Counted from the first letter of the stretch, positions 23,469-34,286 are shown. The stretch is DNA of 64,000 nt from Brachionus manjavacas (GCA_019054805.1 JAHQIY010000004.1:7510501-7574500), one strand, 5' to 3'. The notes: generated from the sequence alone by a model not told the origin. Numbers and translations: made by a program.

Positions 23469-23906
23469 TTATTCTTCATCGTCATCATCGTTGTCTCCCA
23501 TAGTAGATTTTGGCTGACTGCTTTTGCCTTGGGTGCCTCCAGACGGCTCAGTCGATTTCTTGGGCAACAAAATAGCTTGAATATTGGGCAGAACACCACC
23601 TTGGGCAATTGTCACATTTGATAATAACTTGTTCAATTCTTCGTCGTTTCTGATTGCAAGCTGCAAATGTCTTGGAATTATTCTCGATTTTTTATTATCT
23701 CTAGCAGCATTGCCAGCTAACTCTAGAATTTCTGCTGTCAAATACTCCAACACTGCAGATAAATAAACAGGAGCCCCGCTTCCAATTCGCTCGGCATAAT
23801 GTCCTTTTTTTAACAAACGATGCATTCGTCCTACTGGAAATTGTAAACCAGCTCGAGATGAACGAGACTTTGATTTCACTCCTGTGGTTCTACCGCGACC
23901 GGACAT
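23469..23906 (-). CDS. Histone H2A variant with acidic C-terminal extension
   Basis: An intronless ORF of 145 residues. The histone fold is intact ([67 protein letters not shown]), and the acidic-patch residues, including NDEE, are kept. Canonical H2A ends about 15-20 residues earlier. Here the tail continues with TQGKSSQPK and ends [10 protein letters not shown]. An SQ dipeptide sits at about 130-131, but not in the C-terminal SQ(E/D)(F/Y) context of H2AX. I see no histone 3' stem-loop downstream, so the mRNA is probably polyadenylated and replication-independent. No H2B partner is nearby. C-terminally extended H2As without H2AX have been reported in bdelloid rotifers; relationship to those is inference. 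Confidence 0.95.
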   Translation of the reverse strand: MSGRGRTTGVKSKSRSSRAGLQFPVGRMHRLLKKGHYAERIGSGAPVYLSAVLEYLTAEILELAGNAARDNKKSRIIPRHLQLAIRNDEELNKLLSNVTIAQGGVLPNIQAILLPKKSTEPSGGTQGKSSQPKSTMGDNDDDDEE

Positions 23907-24760
23907 TTTTGTTTAAGCTCAAGAATAAAATTAGAAAATTAAGCTTGTTGAGCGTTTTTTTGAAAATAATATTGTAAAAAATTTAGTTTCAAATTTTAAG
24001 AATTCAAATTAATCCTCTTTTTAAAATTTTAAAATTCAAAAAATCAGTTTTTTTTCAAATAAACAGTTATTGAAATTTTAAAAGACTATTTTTTAGCTTG
24101 TTGTTTTTTTTTTAAATTTGAAAAATTTTGAAGTATTTAAATTCTTAAACAATGTCAGTGATCTTTGATTAATAAAAAATTAACTTAATCACAAAATTTA
24201 AAAAATATCAGAAAAATCCATTAGTTAAAATAGCTAAAATAGGCTTTACAGTTAGGAGCCATAAAAAATGCAAATTTTAATTTATCAGATTTTTGATAAA
24301 CAAATCTTTTAAAAAAATTTTTTTAAACAAAAATAATTAAAATATTTGAAAACTCAATATCTAATTATTAAAAATTAAAAAGCTTTTATAATAGAGAACT
24401 AATATCATTTCCGTTTTATTTTGTTAAGTTTATACTGAAAGTTTTCATTTTTTAAAAAGCAATAAATTTAACAAATAAAAAATTTGATATTCGAAAAAAT
24501 TATTCTTCTAAAACATCACCAAAAACAAAAAGACCTTAATTCAAACTTTTAATTCTAACATAGTTTTTAGAAAAGAAAGATTCATTAAAAAATTCCATGA
24601 TAATTAGATATTTAATCTATTCTTTAAATTTGCGTAAAAAATTTCGATATGTCGCATTTTAAGTTTAATTGCAAATTAACATAATTCCTATCAAAATTTT
24701 AGATAAATTTCAAAACTTTAGGATTCATAATATTTGTGCATTTTTAAATTTTTGACCAAA
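23907..24760. other. Divergent intergenic region between H2A and dynein intermediate chain
   Basis: About 850 bp of AT-rich DNA separate the divergent H2A and dynein start codons, so both promoters must be here. I see no clear motif, RNA gene or repeat. Confidence 0.4.
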
Positions 24761-27393
24761 ATGGACAAGAAGACTGAATTAGAGCTCAAGAAGGCTAGAT
24801 TAGAACAAATAAGAAAGAGAAAAGTAAAAAAATTTAACCAAAAACCAAGAATAATTTTAAAAAAATAGGCCGCTGCTACCGAATTCGCGGCTACTTCAAC
24901 CCCTTCCTCCGTTGACCCGGGTAGCATTGACCCGGAAAAGATTTTAATTGAATGCGGTATCACTACACCAGTTTTGACAAATTCAAACCCAATGACAAAT
25001 AGTGCAACTTCGATAAATAGTGCTGGGGAAGAGACAAATTTGCAGCATCTAGCAGTACCTGGTCATTTTAAGTCTATGATCAAAAAGTAAAAAAATTAAA
25101 TTTTCAATAAAAAAAAAATATGTGATTTTTATTTTAGCAAAAAACAATCTAAATTGTCTATTAACCCGGTAAGCACTGTAGATATACCCCCAAAAGAAAA
25201 TGTCACCTATTCTAAAGAGACACAAACACCACAAACTGATTTGATTGTAGACAAAGATGGTAAATTTAGCTTTTAAATAAAGAAAAATAAAAATTAATTA
25301 TTTAAATTTAAGTCAAACCTTTCGATTATTACGGTAGAATAAAATAAAATAATTTTTAATTTGTTAAAAAAAAATATACAATTAAGTATTACATTATGAT
25401 AACAATGAGGAAGATGACACAAACAGCTTGGATGCGGTATCTACTTCTACTGGTGGTGGTGTTTCAACGCAAACCAAATCAAAACCAGCACGAGATAGCC
25501 AAACAGACGGAATAGCAAAGCTCGAGAATCAGCTAAGTGATGAAATAAAGTCGATAGATGATAAAAGTGTTTTTTGTTTCTATAAGATTTTTGTTTTTAT
25601 TCCAAAATAAAAATAAACTATTTAAGTCAAACAAATTCAAATAAAGGAAATTAGCGAGGATGAAAAGCAAAAGGCCATCCAGACGGATGAATTTATGACA
25701 TTTTTCATGCGAAACACTAGAATATTAGAAAAAGCGTTGGACCAAGATGACATTTTTTTTGAATACGGTGCCAAAGAGACATCAGAGTACATTTAAACAA
25801 AAATCTAAAAAAAAATTTATTCATTTTTTAAAAGAATTATTGAAACTGGCCAAGCATTCAAGCTCAATTGCGAATTCCACGACGACAGATGGAAAAATCG
25901 AATAGTTACTTGGCTCGACTGGTCCCCTCACGTAAATAAATTTGATTTTTCTCTTTTTTTACAAATTACGAACATTGAATTTTCAAGTATCCCGAGCTCT
26001 TACTTGCTTCTTATGAGGACTCATCTCTAGACCCAGACGGAACAGCATTAGTTTGGAACACAAAATTCAAGACAACATCTCCAGAATTTGTTTTTAATTG
26101 CTCAGTAAATTTTCAAAATATTTCTCAAAACTTATAAAATCATAAAAAACTTTAAGAGCTGGGTAACATCTTGTTGTTTTGCCAAATTTCACCCTAATTT
26201 AGTAATTGGAGGAACTTATTCGGGCCAAATAGTCATGTGGGACAATCGAAGTAACAAGAGGACCCCTGTTCAAAGATCGTCTCTTTCGGCCTCGTCTCAT
26301 ACAGTAAAAATTTTGATAAAAAAATTAAAGAGATAAATTCAAAAATGAAAATTTAGCATCCAATTTATTGTGTCCAAGTTGTTGGCTCTCAGAACGCCCA
26401 CAATTTAATTAGTATTAGCAATGATGGAAAATTGTGTTCATGGACTCTGGACAATATGAACACTCCACAGGAAACTCTTGAGCTACAATGCAAACAAACA
26501 AAACAAGTTGCGGTAACTTCGATGGCATTTAGACCGGGAGATGTGAACAATTTCATTATCGGCTCCGAAGAAGGTCCCATTTACACGGCCACAAGACATG
26601 GAAAGTAAAAAATAAATTTTTTTTTAAAAATCATTTTCTTTATTTCAATTTATTTTAAAGCAAATCTGGCATTACTGAAACATTTGAGGGTCATTTCGGT
26701 CCCATAACTGGCTTAAGTTGTCACCAAGTACCAGGACCAATTGATTTTTCGCACATATTTCTGACCAGCTCGTTTGACTGGACTGTAAAGTTGTGGAATT
26801 TGAAGGAGCCTGGAAAGCCAATGTACTCTTTTGAGCATAATAGTGATTACGTTTATGATGTCCAATGGTCACCAGTAAATCCAGCATTGTTCGTGTGTGC
26901 AGATGGAACAGGCCGTTTGGACCTGTGGAATTTGATAAATGATGCTGAAGTTCCGACCGCGTCTATGATGGTTGATGGTTCACCGGCTTTAAATAAAATG
27001 AGATGGACCCAAAATGGACATCAATTGGCTGTTGGTGATGATCAAGGAAAAATTAGTTTGTTCGATGTAAATGAGATTTACTCGAATCCACGACAAGATG
27101 ATTGGGGCAAAATGGTCAAAGTGCTTCAAGACTTAAAACGAAGTGCAGCTGAAATGGAAGAAACAAGTGCCAATCAATTACAAAATTCGAATACTAATAC
27201 TCCGAATTCCAATTTGAACAATTCAAGCTTTTTGCAACCACAAATGACTCCAGTAGTTGCATCTGGTTTGCCATCAGTAAAAAGTGAGCCTAATTTTGAC
27301 TACAGAATCGGAGCTAACTATACTTCGCCTACTGGCTCTTTGACTCAACAGCTTATATCACAAATGAAGCAATCGCCACAGACCCCCAAGTAG
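24761..27393 (+). CDS. Cytoplasmic dynein 1 intermediate chain
   Basis: Exons 24761-24823, 24869-25086, 25138-25259, 25387-25566, 25627-25786, 25835-25931, 25988-26104, 26157-26303, 26357-26604 and 26661-27393 join in phase to 694 residues. The protein anchors heavy chain, light chains and dynactin. The N-terminus ([21 protein letters not shown]) is the charged dynactin p150/NudE-binding helix. KETQT at about 120-124 is the classical LC8-binding motif, and STQTK and DSQTD follow in exon 4. The WD40 propeller starts at about [16 protein letters not shown] and includes [60 protein letters not shown] and GRLDLWNL. After the propeller there is an unusual Asn/Ser/Thr/Gln-rich tail of roughly 65 residues ending QSPQTPK, absent from vertebrate DYNC1I1/2. 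All introns are 45-127 bp. Confidence 0.97.
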
Positions 27394-27695
27394 AAATCAC
27401 TATTCTTTATTATTACATACCAAATTGTTAAATTATTTGAAAAAAAATTGTTCGGCATTTAATTTTACGCGAATAAAAAAGTTATAGATAATTTTATTTT
27501 ATTAAATTAAGACTATTTAAATAAAGATAAATAAAATCAATTTTTTAGGTCGTTTTTTTGAATTTTTCAAGACATTTATAATTTTTAAAATGAAAAAAAT
27601 TCAGAAATTTCTTCTGATCAAATTTAAAATTTTATCTCGTTAAAATTTTAAGTAAATTAGAAAAAAATATTAAGATTAGGGAAAAAAATTACGAA
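27394..27695. other. Spacer between dynein intermediate chain and tRNA cluster
   Basis: AT-rich 3' flank with AATAAA-type signals at about 27470 and 27520 for the dynein transcript. Nothing else is seen. Confidence 0.45.
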
Positions 27696-27768
27696 GGGGA
27701 TGTAGCTCAGATGGTAGAGCGCTCGCTTAGCATGCGAGAGGTACCGGGATCGATACCCGGCATCTCCA
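27696..27768 (+). tRNA. tRNA-Ala (AGC), copy B
   Basis: Same 73-nt s sequence as copy A, with anticodon loop TTAGCAT and discriminator A. It is the upstream half of an Ala-His unit. Together with the inverted copy C it forms the left arm (27696-28157) of a tRNA palindrome. Confidence 0.97.
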
Positions 27769-27769
27769 G

Positions 27770-27841
27770 GCCGTGATAGTATAGTGGTCAGTACTTCTCG
27801 TTGTGGCCGAGAGAACCCAGTTTCGAATACTGGTCACGGCA
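27770..27841 (+). tRNA. tRNA-His (GTG), copy B
   Basis: Same 72-nt sequence as copy A, with anticodon loop TTGTGGC. The single base between it and tRNA-Ala is G27769, the -1 position. A TATTTTT Pol III terminator follows directly. Confidence 0.97.
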
Positions 27842-28011
27842 TATTTTTCCTTGAACATCTCATTTTTTTAAAAAAAAAATACTTTCTAAAGTTAAATTAT
27901 TTTCTAATAATTTGATCGAATTTTTATTTTTTGAAGGAAAAACATTTTCTTTTAAAGGAAAAACAACAATTTTACTAAAATTAAAAAAAAAAAAATTTTA
28001 TGGTAAAAATA

Positions 28012-28083
28012 TGCCGTGACCAGTATTCGAAACTGGGTTCTCTCGGCCACAACGAGAAGTACTGACCACTATACTATCACGGC
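28012..28083 (-). tRNA. tRNA-His (GTG), copy C
   Basis: Minus-strand copy identical to A. The spacer to tRNA-Ala is base 28084, G on the minus strand. The trailer read on the minus strand is TATTTTTACC, a T5 terminator. It faces copy B tail-to-tail across a 170-bp spacer. Confidence 0.97.
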
Positions 28084-28084
28084 C

Positions 28085-28157
28085 TGGAGATGCCGGGTAT
28101 CGATCCCGGTACCTCTCGCATGCTAAGCGAGCGCTCTACCATCTGAGCTACATCCCC
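28085..28157 (-). tRNA. tRNA-Ala (AGC), copy C
   Basis: Minus-strand copy identical to A. It is upstream partner of His copy C. Its outer flank (CCCCTTAGA on the plus strand) matches that of copy E, suggesting shared ancestry or gene conversion. Confidence 0.97.
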
Positions 28158-28275
28158 TTAGAAAAACTGTTTCAAAAAACAAAATTATAAAAAACCAATT
28201 TATTTTAAATCTAACTAATAAAATATAAAAACAATTAACAACTAAAAAAAAATAATAAAAAAATTAAAGCTTGTT

Positions 28276-28753
28276 TTACTGTAATGGTTTACAGCGATTT
28301 TTCTTTTTAGAATTTGTTTCATCTTTGGTTTCAACTTGGTTTGTGAAATCTTCAATTGAGTAGTTTTTGGTTGTTTTAATTAAGCCTGATTTTTCAGCAT
28401 CGTATTCAACAACTTCTTCTTCGTCGCTTGAAATCGACTGCCCTAAAAGTTTGGTTTCATTTTTTAGCGAACTGTCAAGCAAATCAATTTTGGCTTGAAC
28501 TTTTTTCAAATCTTTTGCAAAATTTTATCAAATTTGATTAGAAAATAAAATATTACTTACTTAGCATTAAGAAGGCAACCAGACTTGCTGCAACAATCAA
28601 GACACATCCGGATACTAATAAAACATAGCTTGATTTTATTTTAGAATCAGAATATTCTTTATTTATATTAGTATCTTCTTTCATACAACTGATTTGATGA
28701 TAAAGAAAAGAACTTGTCAAACTTAGTGATTGAATGAATAACGAAAAAGTCAT
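28276..28753 (-). CDS. Small single-pass membrane protein, family not recognised
   Basis: Two exons, 28753-28561 and 28511-28276, joined in phase by a GTAAGT...AG intron of 49 bp, encode 142 residues. The N-terminal 20 or so residues (MTFSLFIQSLSLTSSFL) resemble a signal peptide. A second hydrophobic stretch at about 42-64 (YVLLVSGCVLIVAASLVAF) is a good transmembrane helix. The remaining cytoplasmic or lumenal part is charged, with EKVQAKIDLL-like heptads, an acidic SSDEEEVVEYD patch and a basic end (SKKKNRCKPLQ). The gene is wholly enclosed by the two tRNA palindrome arms (27696-28157 and 28960-29420). I recognise no homologue. Confidence 0.65.
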
Positions 28754-28959
28754 TTTAAAAAAATTTTTTAAAAGCTAAAATATAAATCGAATAAACTCAG
28801 TTTAAAAACAAGTCAAATAAATATATTTCCTTTTAGAAAATAAAAATCAATTCCTAACTACAAGAATTTTTTTGCTATGGAGCCCTAATTTTGCTATAAA
28901 GATAAAATAAAATATTTAAATTCATAATAGATTTATACTTTGCGAGATCGTATGCCCAA

Positions 28960-29032
28960 GGGGATGTAGCTCAGATGGTAGAGCGCTCGCTTAGCATGCG
29001 AGAGGTACCGGGATCGATACCCGGCATCTCCA
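28960..29032 (+). tRNA. tRNA-Ala (AGC), copy D
   Basis: Plus-strand copy identical to A. It begins the right palindrome arm (28960-29420), which is the reverse complement of the left arm including the inter-pair spacer. Confidence 0.97.
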
Positions 29033-29033
29033 G

Positions 29034-29105
29034 GCCGTGATAGTATAGTGGTCAGTACTTCTCGTTGTGGCCGAGAGAACCCAGTTTCGAATACTGGTCA
29101 CGGCA
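29034..29105 (+). tRNA. tRNA-His (GTG), copy D
   Basis: Plus-strand copy identical to A. The single spacer base to tRNA-Ala is G29033. A TATTTTT terminator follows at 29106. Confidence 0.97.
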
Positions 29106-29274
29106 TATTTTTACCATAAAATTTTTTTTTTTTAAATTTTAGTAAAATTGTTGTTTTTCCTTTAAAAGAAAATGTTTTTCCTTCAAAAAATAAAAATTCG
29201 ATCAAATTATTAGAAAATAATTAAACTTTAGAAATTATTTTTTTTTAAAAAAATGAGATGTTCAAGGAAAAATA

Positions 29275-29346
29275 TGCCGTGACCAGTATTCGAAACTGGG
29301 TTCTCTCGGCCACAACGAGAAGTACTGACCACTATACTATCACGGC
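29275..29346 (-). tRNA. tRNA-His (GTG), copy E
   Basis: Minus-strand copy identical to A. The spacer base is 29347, G on the minus strand. The trailer (TTCAAGGAAAAATA on the plus strand) resembles the trailers of copies A and B. Confidence 0.97.
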
Positions 29347-29347
29347 C

Positions 29348-29420
29348 TGGAGATGCCGGGTATCGATCCCGGTACCTCTCGCATGCTAAGCGAGCGCTCT
29401 ACCATCTGAGCTACATCCCC
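29348..29420 (-). tRNA. tRNA-Ala (AGC), copy E
   Basis: Minus-strand copy identical to A. It is upstream half of the last Ala-His unit and ends the tRNA palindrome at 29420. Confidence 0.97.
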
Positions 29421-29597
29421 TTAGAATCCAAATAAAATGATTCAAATCTATGTTCTAAATTTTTTTATTTTTCACATTCTCTTTCTTCATTAATCCAATC
29501 TTATTTGCATAATTGAATTCAACAAAAACCAAAACTTATTTTAAAATTAAATTATTTTCATTTTATATGAAAAAATTCTCAGATTAGTTAAACCCTA

Positions 29598-30846
29598 ATG
29601 ATTCGATTAGAAGAAAGTAAATATGAAAATATTATTTTAGAAAAATATTTCATAGATTTATAATTTAGAAACCTTGTCTGAAATAGATTTAGACTTGGAC
29701 AAAAAACAATCATTTGCCAATGTAGCAACAGATATTAAAAATCATGTAGAGAAAACCGTTGTCAAAAAACTAGTTCTAATAATAATTATTTGCGCCATTT
29801 TCATGATATCTGAAATAATTGGTGGTTATTTGGCAAACAGTTTGTCAATAATTTGTGATGCTTTTCATCTACTTTCCGATTTGGGGGGTTTTATAATAAG
29901 TCTTTTTTCCACTTTTTTATCAACAAGGAAGCCTTCAATGCGAATGAATTTCGGCTATCGTAGAATTGAAGTATTGGGCGCTTTTTCTAGTATCATCATA
30001 ATTTGGCTCTTAACTTGTGCCCTTCTTTACATTGCCGTCATGAGGATAGTCAATGGGGACTACGAAATCGATGCCAAAATAATGACCACAATGGCGAGCA
30101 TTGCAGTCTGCTTTAATCTAATTATGGCTTTTATCCTTTCTTATACTCACAGTCACAAAGAAATTTCCAGTCAAAAACGTAACTCTATTTTTATACCCCC
30201 CAAAATCATTGATTCCAAACAAAGCTTGGGTCTGAATCGATTTAGTGTGGGCAAAATAGATTCCTTAAACATTCAGACCGAAACTGACAAGTCCAATCTT
30301 GGCATCGATAATGACCGAATAAATTCAATGGTCAGTCGAAATATTAATATTAGGGCAGCTTTCATTCATATCGTAGGTGACATAATACAATCTCTTGGTG
30401 TCTTGATCGCTGCTTTGGTGATTTTCTTTGAGCCTTGTTGGAAAATTGCAGATCCAATATGTACCATTACTTTTTCAATCATTGTCTTGGTCACAACAGT
30501 TCCTATTGTGACTGATATTGTGGCTATCTTGTTAGAATCGTTTCCAAAGCAGGTGGACTATGATGAGTTGGTTAAGACAGTGGTGAATCATGATGGAGTT
30601 AAATGTATTTATGATCTCAAATGTTGGTATATAAGTACCGATTTGCATGCTTTGAATTTGATCTTGATAATAGACCCTAAATTGATATCAAAAGGAGAAA
30701 TAAATTGTAAAAAGTTGACGAATTTAATAGAAAATTTAAAAAAGATTTTAAAAGAAAAATTTAATTTTGAGTATATATTTATTCAAGTTGATATGCCTAA
30801 ATTTGAAAACAGCAATCGGCAACAGTTTTTCGTACACGATTATTAG
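29598..30846 (+). CDS. ZnT-type zinc transporter (SLC30A2/3/4/8 subgroup)
   Basis: Exon 1 (29598-29616, MIRLEE plus one base), a 52-bp intron, and exon 2 (29669-30846) give 398 residues. Cation diffusion facilitators export zinc from cytosol into vesicles or out of the cell by proton exchange. Six hydrophobic helices are visible. The zinc-site HxxxD pairs are intact: H73/D77 in TM2 (CDAFHLLSD) and H240/D244 in TM5 (AAFIHIVGD). The conserved FGYRRIEVLGAF follows TM2. The cytosolic loop between TM4 and TM5 is about 60 residues and has only one short HSH cluster rather than a long His-rich loop. The C-terminal domain (DGVKCIYDLKCWYIS) is present. The short first coding exon is inferred from phase; otherwise the protein has no ATG upstream of TM1. 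Confidence 0.93.
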
Positions 30847-30885
30847 ATACAAATTTTCTATTAATTAAACTAGTATTTTATTTTA

Positions 30886-33777
30886 TTAATAAATAAAATC
30901 AATTATTCGTTTTAGTCTCCTTGAAGTTACATTTAAATCAGAACTAGACTCATTTTCTGGGCTATTTGGCTCATCTATGCTTAAATTATGATTTTTACAC
31001 TCAGCTACATCATCGATTAGAGTTTCATTTTTTTCATAAAAATTTTTAATATTTTTAAAATTTAAAAATGATTGATTGACTCTTGAATGAGCATAAATGA
31101 TGACGATATTTGTTATAATGAGAAAAAACGAAATAAATAAAATGAAGAATGACCAGCCAAGTTTTCCACAACCAGTTGATATCCAGCCACTGTGCATTTG
31201 TTCTTGATTTAACACGTTTTTGTTAATATAGAAATAAAATTCAGCAGAAAAAATCAAAATTGCCAGAGCGTGAAATACCGCTAGAGAGTGATTAAAATTT
31301 AAATTTGGTTGTTTTTTAGCAAAATAAATTTACCACTGAGGGAATTCCAAAGATACATACTAAGAGGACCATGAATTGGATTTGATGGTGACAAAAATGC
31401 GTTTAGTAGCGAAAAAATCGCACTCAAAAGAATAGCGAATAACGACAGTGAGCAGCATAAAATTGTGCATAACCACAGTGTTTGATCGAAAATTTTGTCT
31501 TTGCTCAATACATCAATGACTAAAATAATAAAAATTAATTCTTTCTAAATCCTAAATTTTAATTAAAACAATCGTCAAAGTTTAGTTTGATAAAGCTCCT
31601 TAAAAATTTTTATTAATTTTTTGTACCTTCTTTTATTAATAAAATCATTTAAAAAAAATTTTTTTAGACTGTGAACAAAAAGATTTTTATTTTTTTTAAG
31701 TATTAGAAAAACTAGTTCTAAAAAAATATTAAATGCAATTTCAATATACTTGGAAATAATTAGTGGATAGTTGACAGTCTGTCAATGCTATGTGGTGTTT
31801 TTATCTACTACCAATTTTTTGATGATTCAAAAATTTAAAATTTTTAAATTCTTTTTTACTAGGCGGTCAATGTAACAACAATTTGGTGGAGAATTAAAGC
31901 AAGTTCTTTTGAAACTAATAAAACTAAGTTTTATAATGAGTTTAATTGCTACCTAACACTTTCTACCTTTTTTCCTCAAAATTTTAAGCACCAAATATCG
32001 TTTTTAATTTTCTTATCATTATTTAGAATAATATATCCGTTTTTCTATTTATTCATTTTTATTCTAAAGGAACATTAGCTCGGTACATATTAACAAATAA
32101 ATAAAAAAATTTAACTGCTTCTTTTAGAAATAATACTTAATCTTTTTTTTCAACTTAATTTATTTATTGATTTTAACATGAAAAACACTGCTTTTAATAA
32201 ACTTGATATAAATTCAGATAAAATTTTAATCAGAAAAGTTCATAAAATATTTAATACTTATCACAAGGCAACATTAAAATTTGAAAAATTTGATTTAAAG
32301 AAAAATTTATTAAGACTGATTTTCAATCAATAAAATTAAATAAATTTAATAAATGAATGAATTGATAAATTTATTTGAAATTACTGAATTGAGCCTGAAT
32401 TTACTTAAATTATATCATAGTGTTTATTTTTATCTGTTGTTTTTTTTTTTTCTTCTTTATTATTTGTCTTTTATTTTCTAATTTTTTAGTTTTTAAATGG
32501 CAATACATATTGATGGAATGAAAAAGGAAAAAATTAAGAAAAAAAACAAAATATGAAAAAGTTTTGTATATTATAAAAATTTTATCTTTAACGATGCAAT
32601 TTAAAATATGTTTGTTTATTTTTTTAATTATTTTTACTGGGCAGAAGAAGCTTCACTTCGTATGTGCAATATGCGATCTTTTTGAATGTTAGCTCGAAGC
32701 CTTTTTAAATTAATTTTTAAATAAAAATATCTATTTAAAAAAAAATAAAGTTTTTTTTATTTTTATAAAGTCTCAAAAAAATTCATGTTTATTTCAGCTA
32801 ATTTGATGAGACATGGATCAGACTTAATACACAATATTTTATTTTAAAAGATAAAATTTGATTTCAAAAAAAATATTGAATAGCTAAAGACTTTGTATCC
32901 TTAACAAAAAGATTTGACAATTTTTATTTAAAAATTGATTTTATCTATTAAAGATTTAAAATACAAATTTAATTGTTTTTTTTTGACTGATACATGATGT
33001 TATCACGTGACACATATTAATCTGTATTTTCTAATCTAATAGTGGAATTCAAAAAGAGACTTAAATATCCAATTTTAGCAATATTGGTTTTCTACCCTCA
33101 TCTGCTCTTTGTTTAAGATTAGTATTACTGCAGTTTTTATATCTATTATTTTTATTCTATAAAAAATTCTTCAATGATAGAATGATTGTCTTCATAATAA
33201 AAAAAAAATTTTTTTGGCACTAAAATTGATTACGAAAAAATTAAAAAATTAAGATGATGGTGTATCTTAGACTTTTTTATACAAAAACCTATTATTTCTT
33301 TCTGTAAAATTACATTATGTTAAGTTTTGAAACTTTAACTTAAACGTTTAAGAAAAAATATTTATAATTTTATTAAAAGAATATAGAAAAATTACTTGAG
33401 GCTCTGTTAAGACGATACTTGCATCCAAAACCGTAATTCAAAAGCCAAGTTCCTTTAAAAAGACCAAGTCTAATGAAACCTTGAAATCGCTTGCAATCAA
33501 TTTTGGAAATTAGATCAATAATTTGTTCTTCTTCAATCACATAATCAATAAAAGAAAAATCAATGTCATCATTAAAAGTTGAATTTTGCAAACTGTTATT
33601 AAACGACTGAATGATTTGTTTTTTTAAAATTTTTGGGTCTGTGGTCTGAAAATTTCTGTATGGTTTAACTATTACCCAATTTTCGGTGGTCATTGAAATA
33701 CAAGTGATAAGAAATACCAAGCAACATATTATAAAATTTAGCATAAAAAGAGAATGCTGAAGTTTGTTCGATGACAT
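30886..33777 (-). CDS. Clarin-like four-transmembrane protein
   Basis: Exons (descending) 33777-33396, 31519-31334 and 31280-30886 join in phase to 320 residues. Clarins are tetraspan proteins; vertebrate CLRN1 acts at hair-cell and photoreceptor synapses. TM1 is at about 10-29 and is followed by TENWVIVKPYR. The first extracellular loop ends LGLFKGTWLLNYGFGC, resembling the GL(F/W)...C motif. TM2 leads to NAF-like LLNAFLSPSNPIHGPLSMYLWN, the best clarin match. TM3 includes ALAILIFSAEFYFY and TM4 SFFILFISFFLIITNIVII. The first loop and the cytoplasmic tail (acidic, ending RRLKRIIDFIY) are both longer than in vertebrate clarins of about 230 residues. The 1.9 kb intron 31520-33395 shows nothing recognisable. 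The stop lies only 39 bp from that of the convergent zinc transporter. Confidence 0.8.
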
Positions 33778-34286
33778 CTTTGCTTTATTTACCCATGCTT
33801 GTATTGAATTGAGTCTTAAAAAATTTAAATCATGAAAACTCTTATAAAATCATTGATTTTTTTTTTCTTTAAAAAAATTATGCCAAACAAAATATTATGT
33901 TTAAAAGGCAGTAAAAAACTTGAATAATTTTTAGATTTGCGTTTTTAAATTCTGATTATTAAGTTTTAAAAAATTCTGATGGTTTGATTCATTTTTTTTT
34001 AATAAATGGCCTATTTTCATTATGGTGCTAATCAAAAAAAATTCTTTAAGAAAATTTTGTAATTAAACTCTAGATATGCGTTCCTAATTTAATTTCTTTC
34101 TAATGGAAGCTTTTGCATGCAAATGAAATAATTAAATTTTTAAGAGATAAAATTTTACGATTCTGTTCTATCATTCAAAATGTAAATTTTGAATTGCAAT
34201 TAATTTAAATTTTTTTTCAATTTAATTAAAAACAAATTTTTAATTTCACTTGTCTAAAAATAAAAATTTACTCAAATTCATTGATA
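33778..34286. other. Divergent promoter region between clarin-like and PWWP genes
   Basis: About 510 bp of AT-rich sequence between two divergent start codons. No open frame, RNA gene or distinct motif is seen. Confidence 0.4.

Larger units (their letters stand above)
27696..29420. repeat. Large palindrome of Ala-His tRNA units around a gene
   Basis: The left arm 27696-28157 (Ala-His, 170-bp spacer, inverted His-Ala) and the right arm 28960-29420 (the same, 169-bp spacer) are reverse complements. The spacer at 29106-29274 reads as the reverse complement of 27842-28011 with only a few indels in A/T runs. Each arm is itself a near-palindrome. The 802-bp centre holds the small membrane protein gene. 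Confidence 0.9.
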
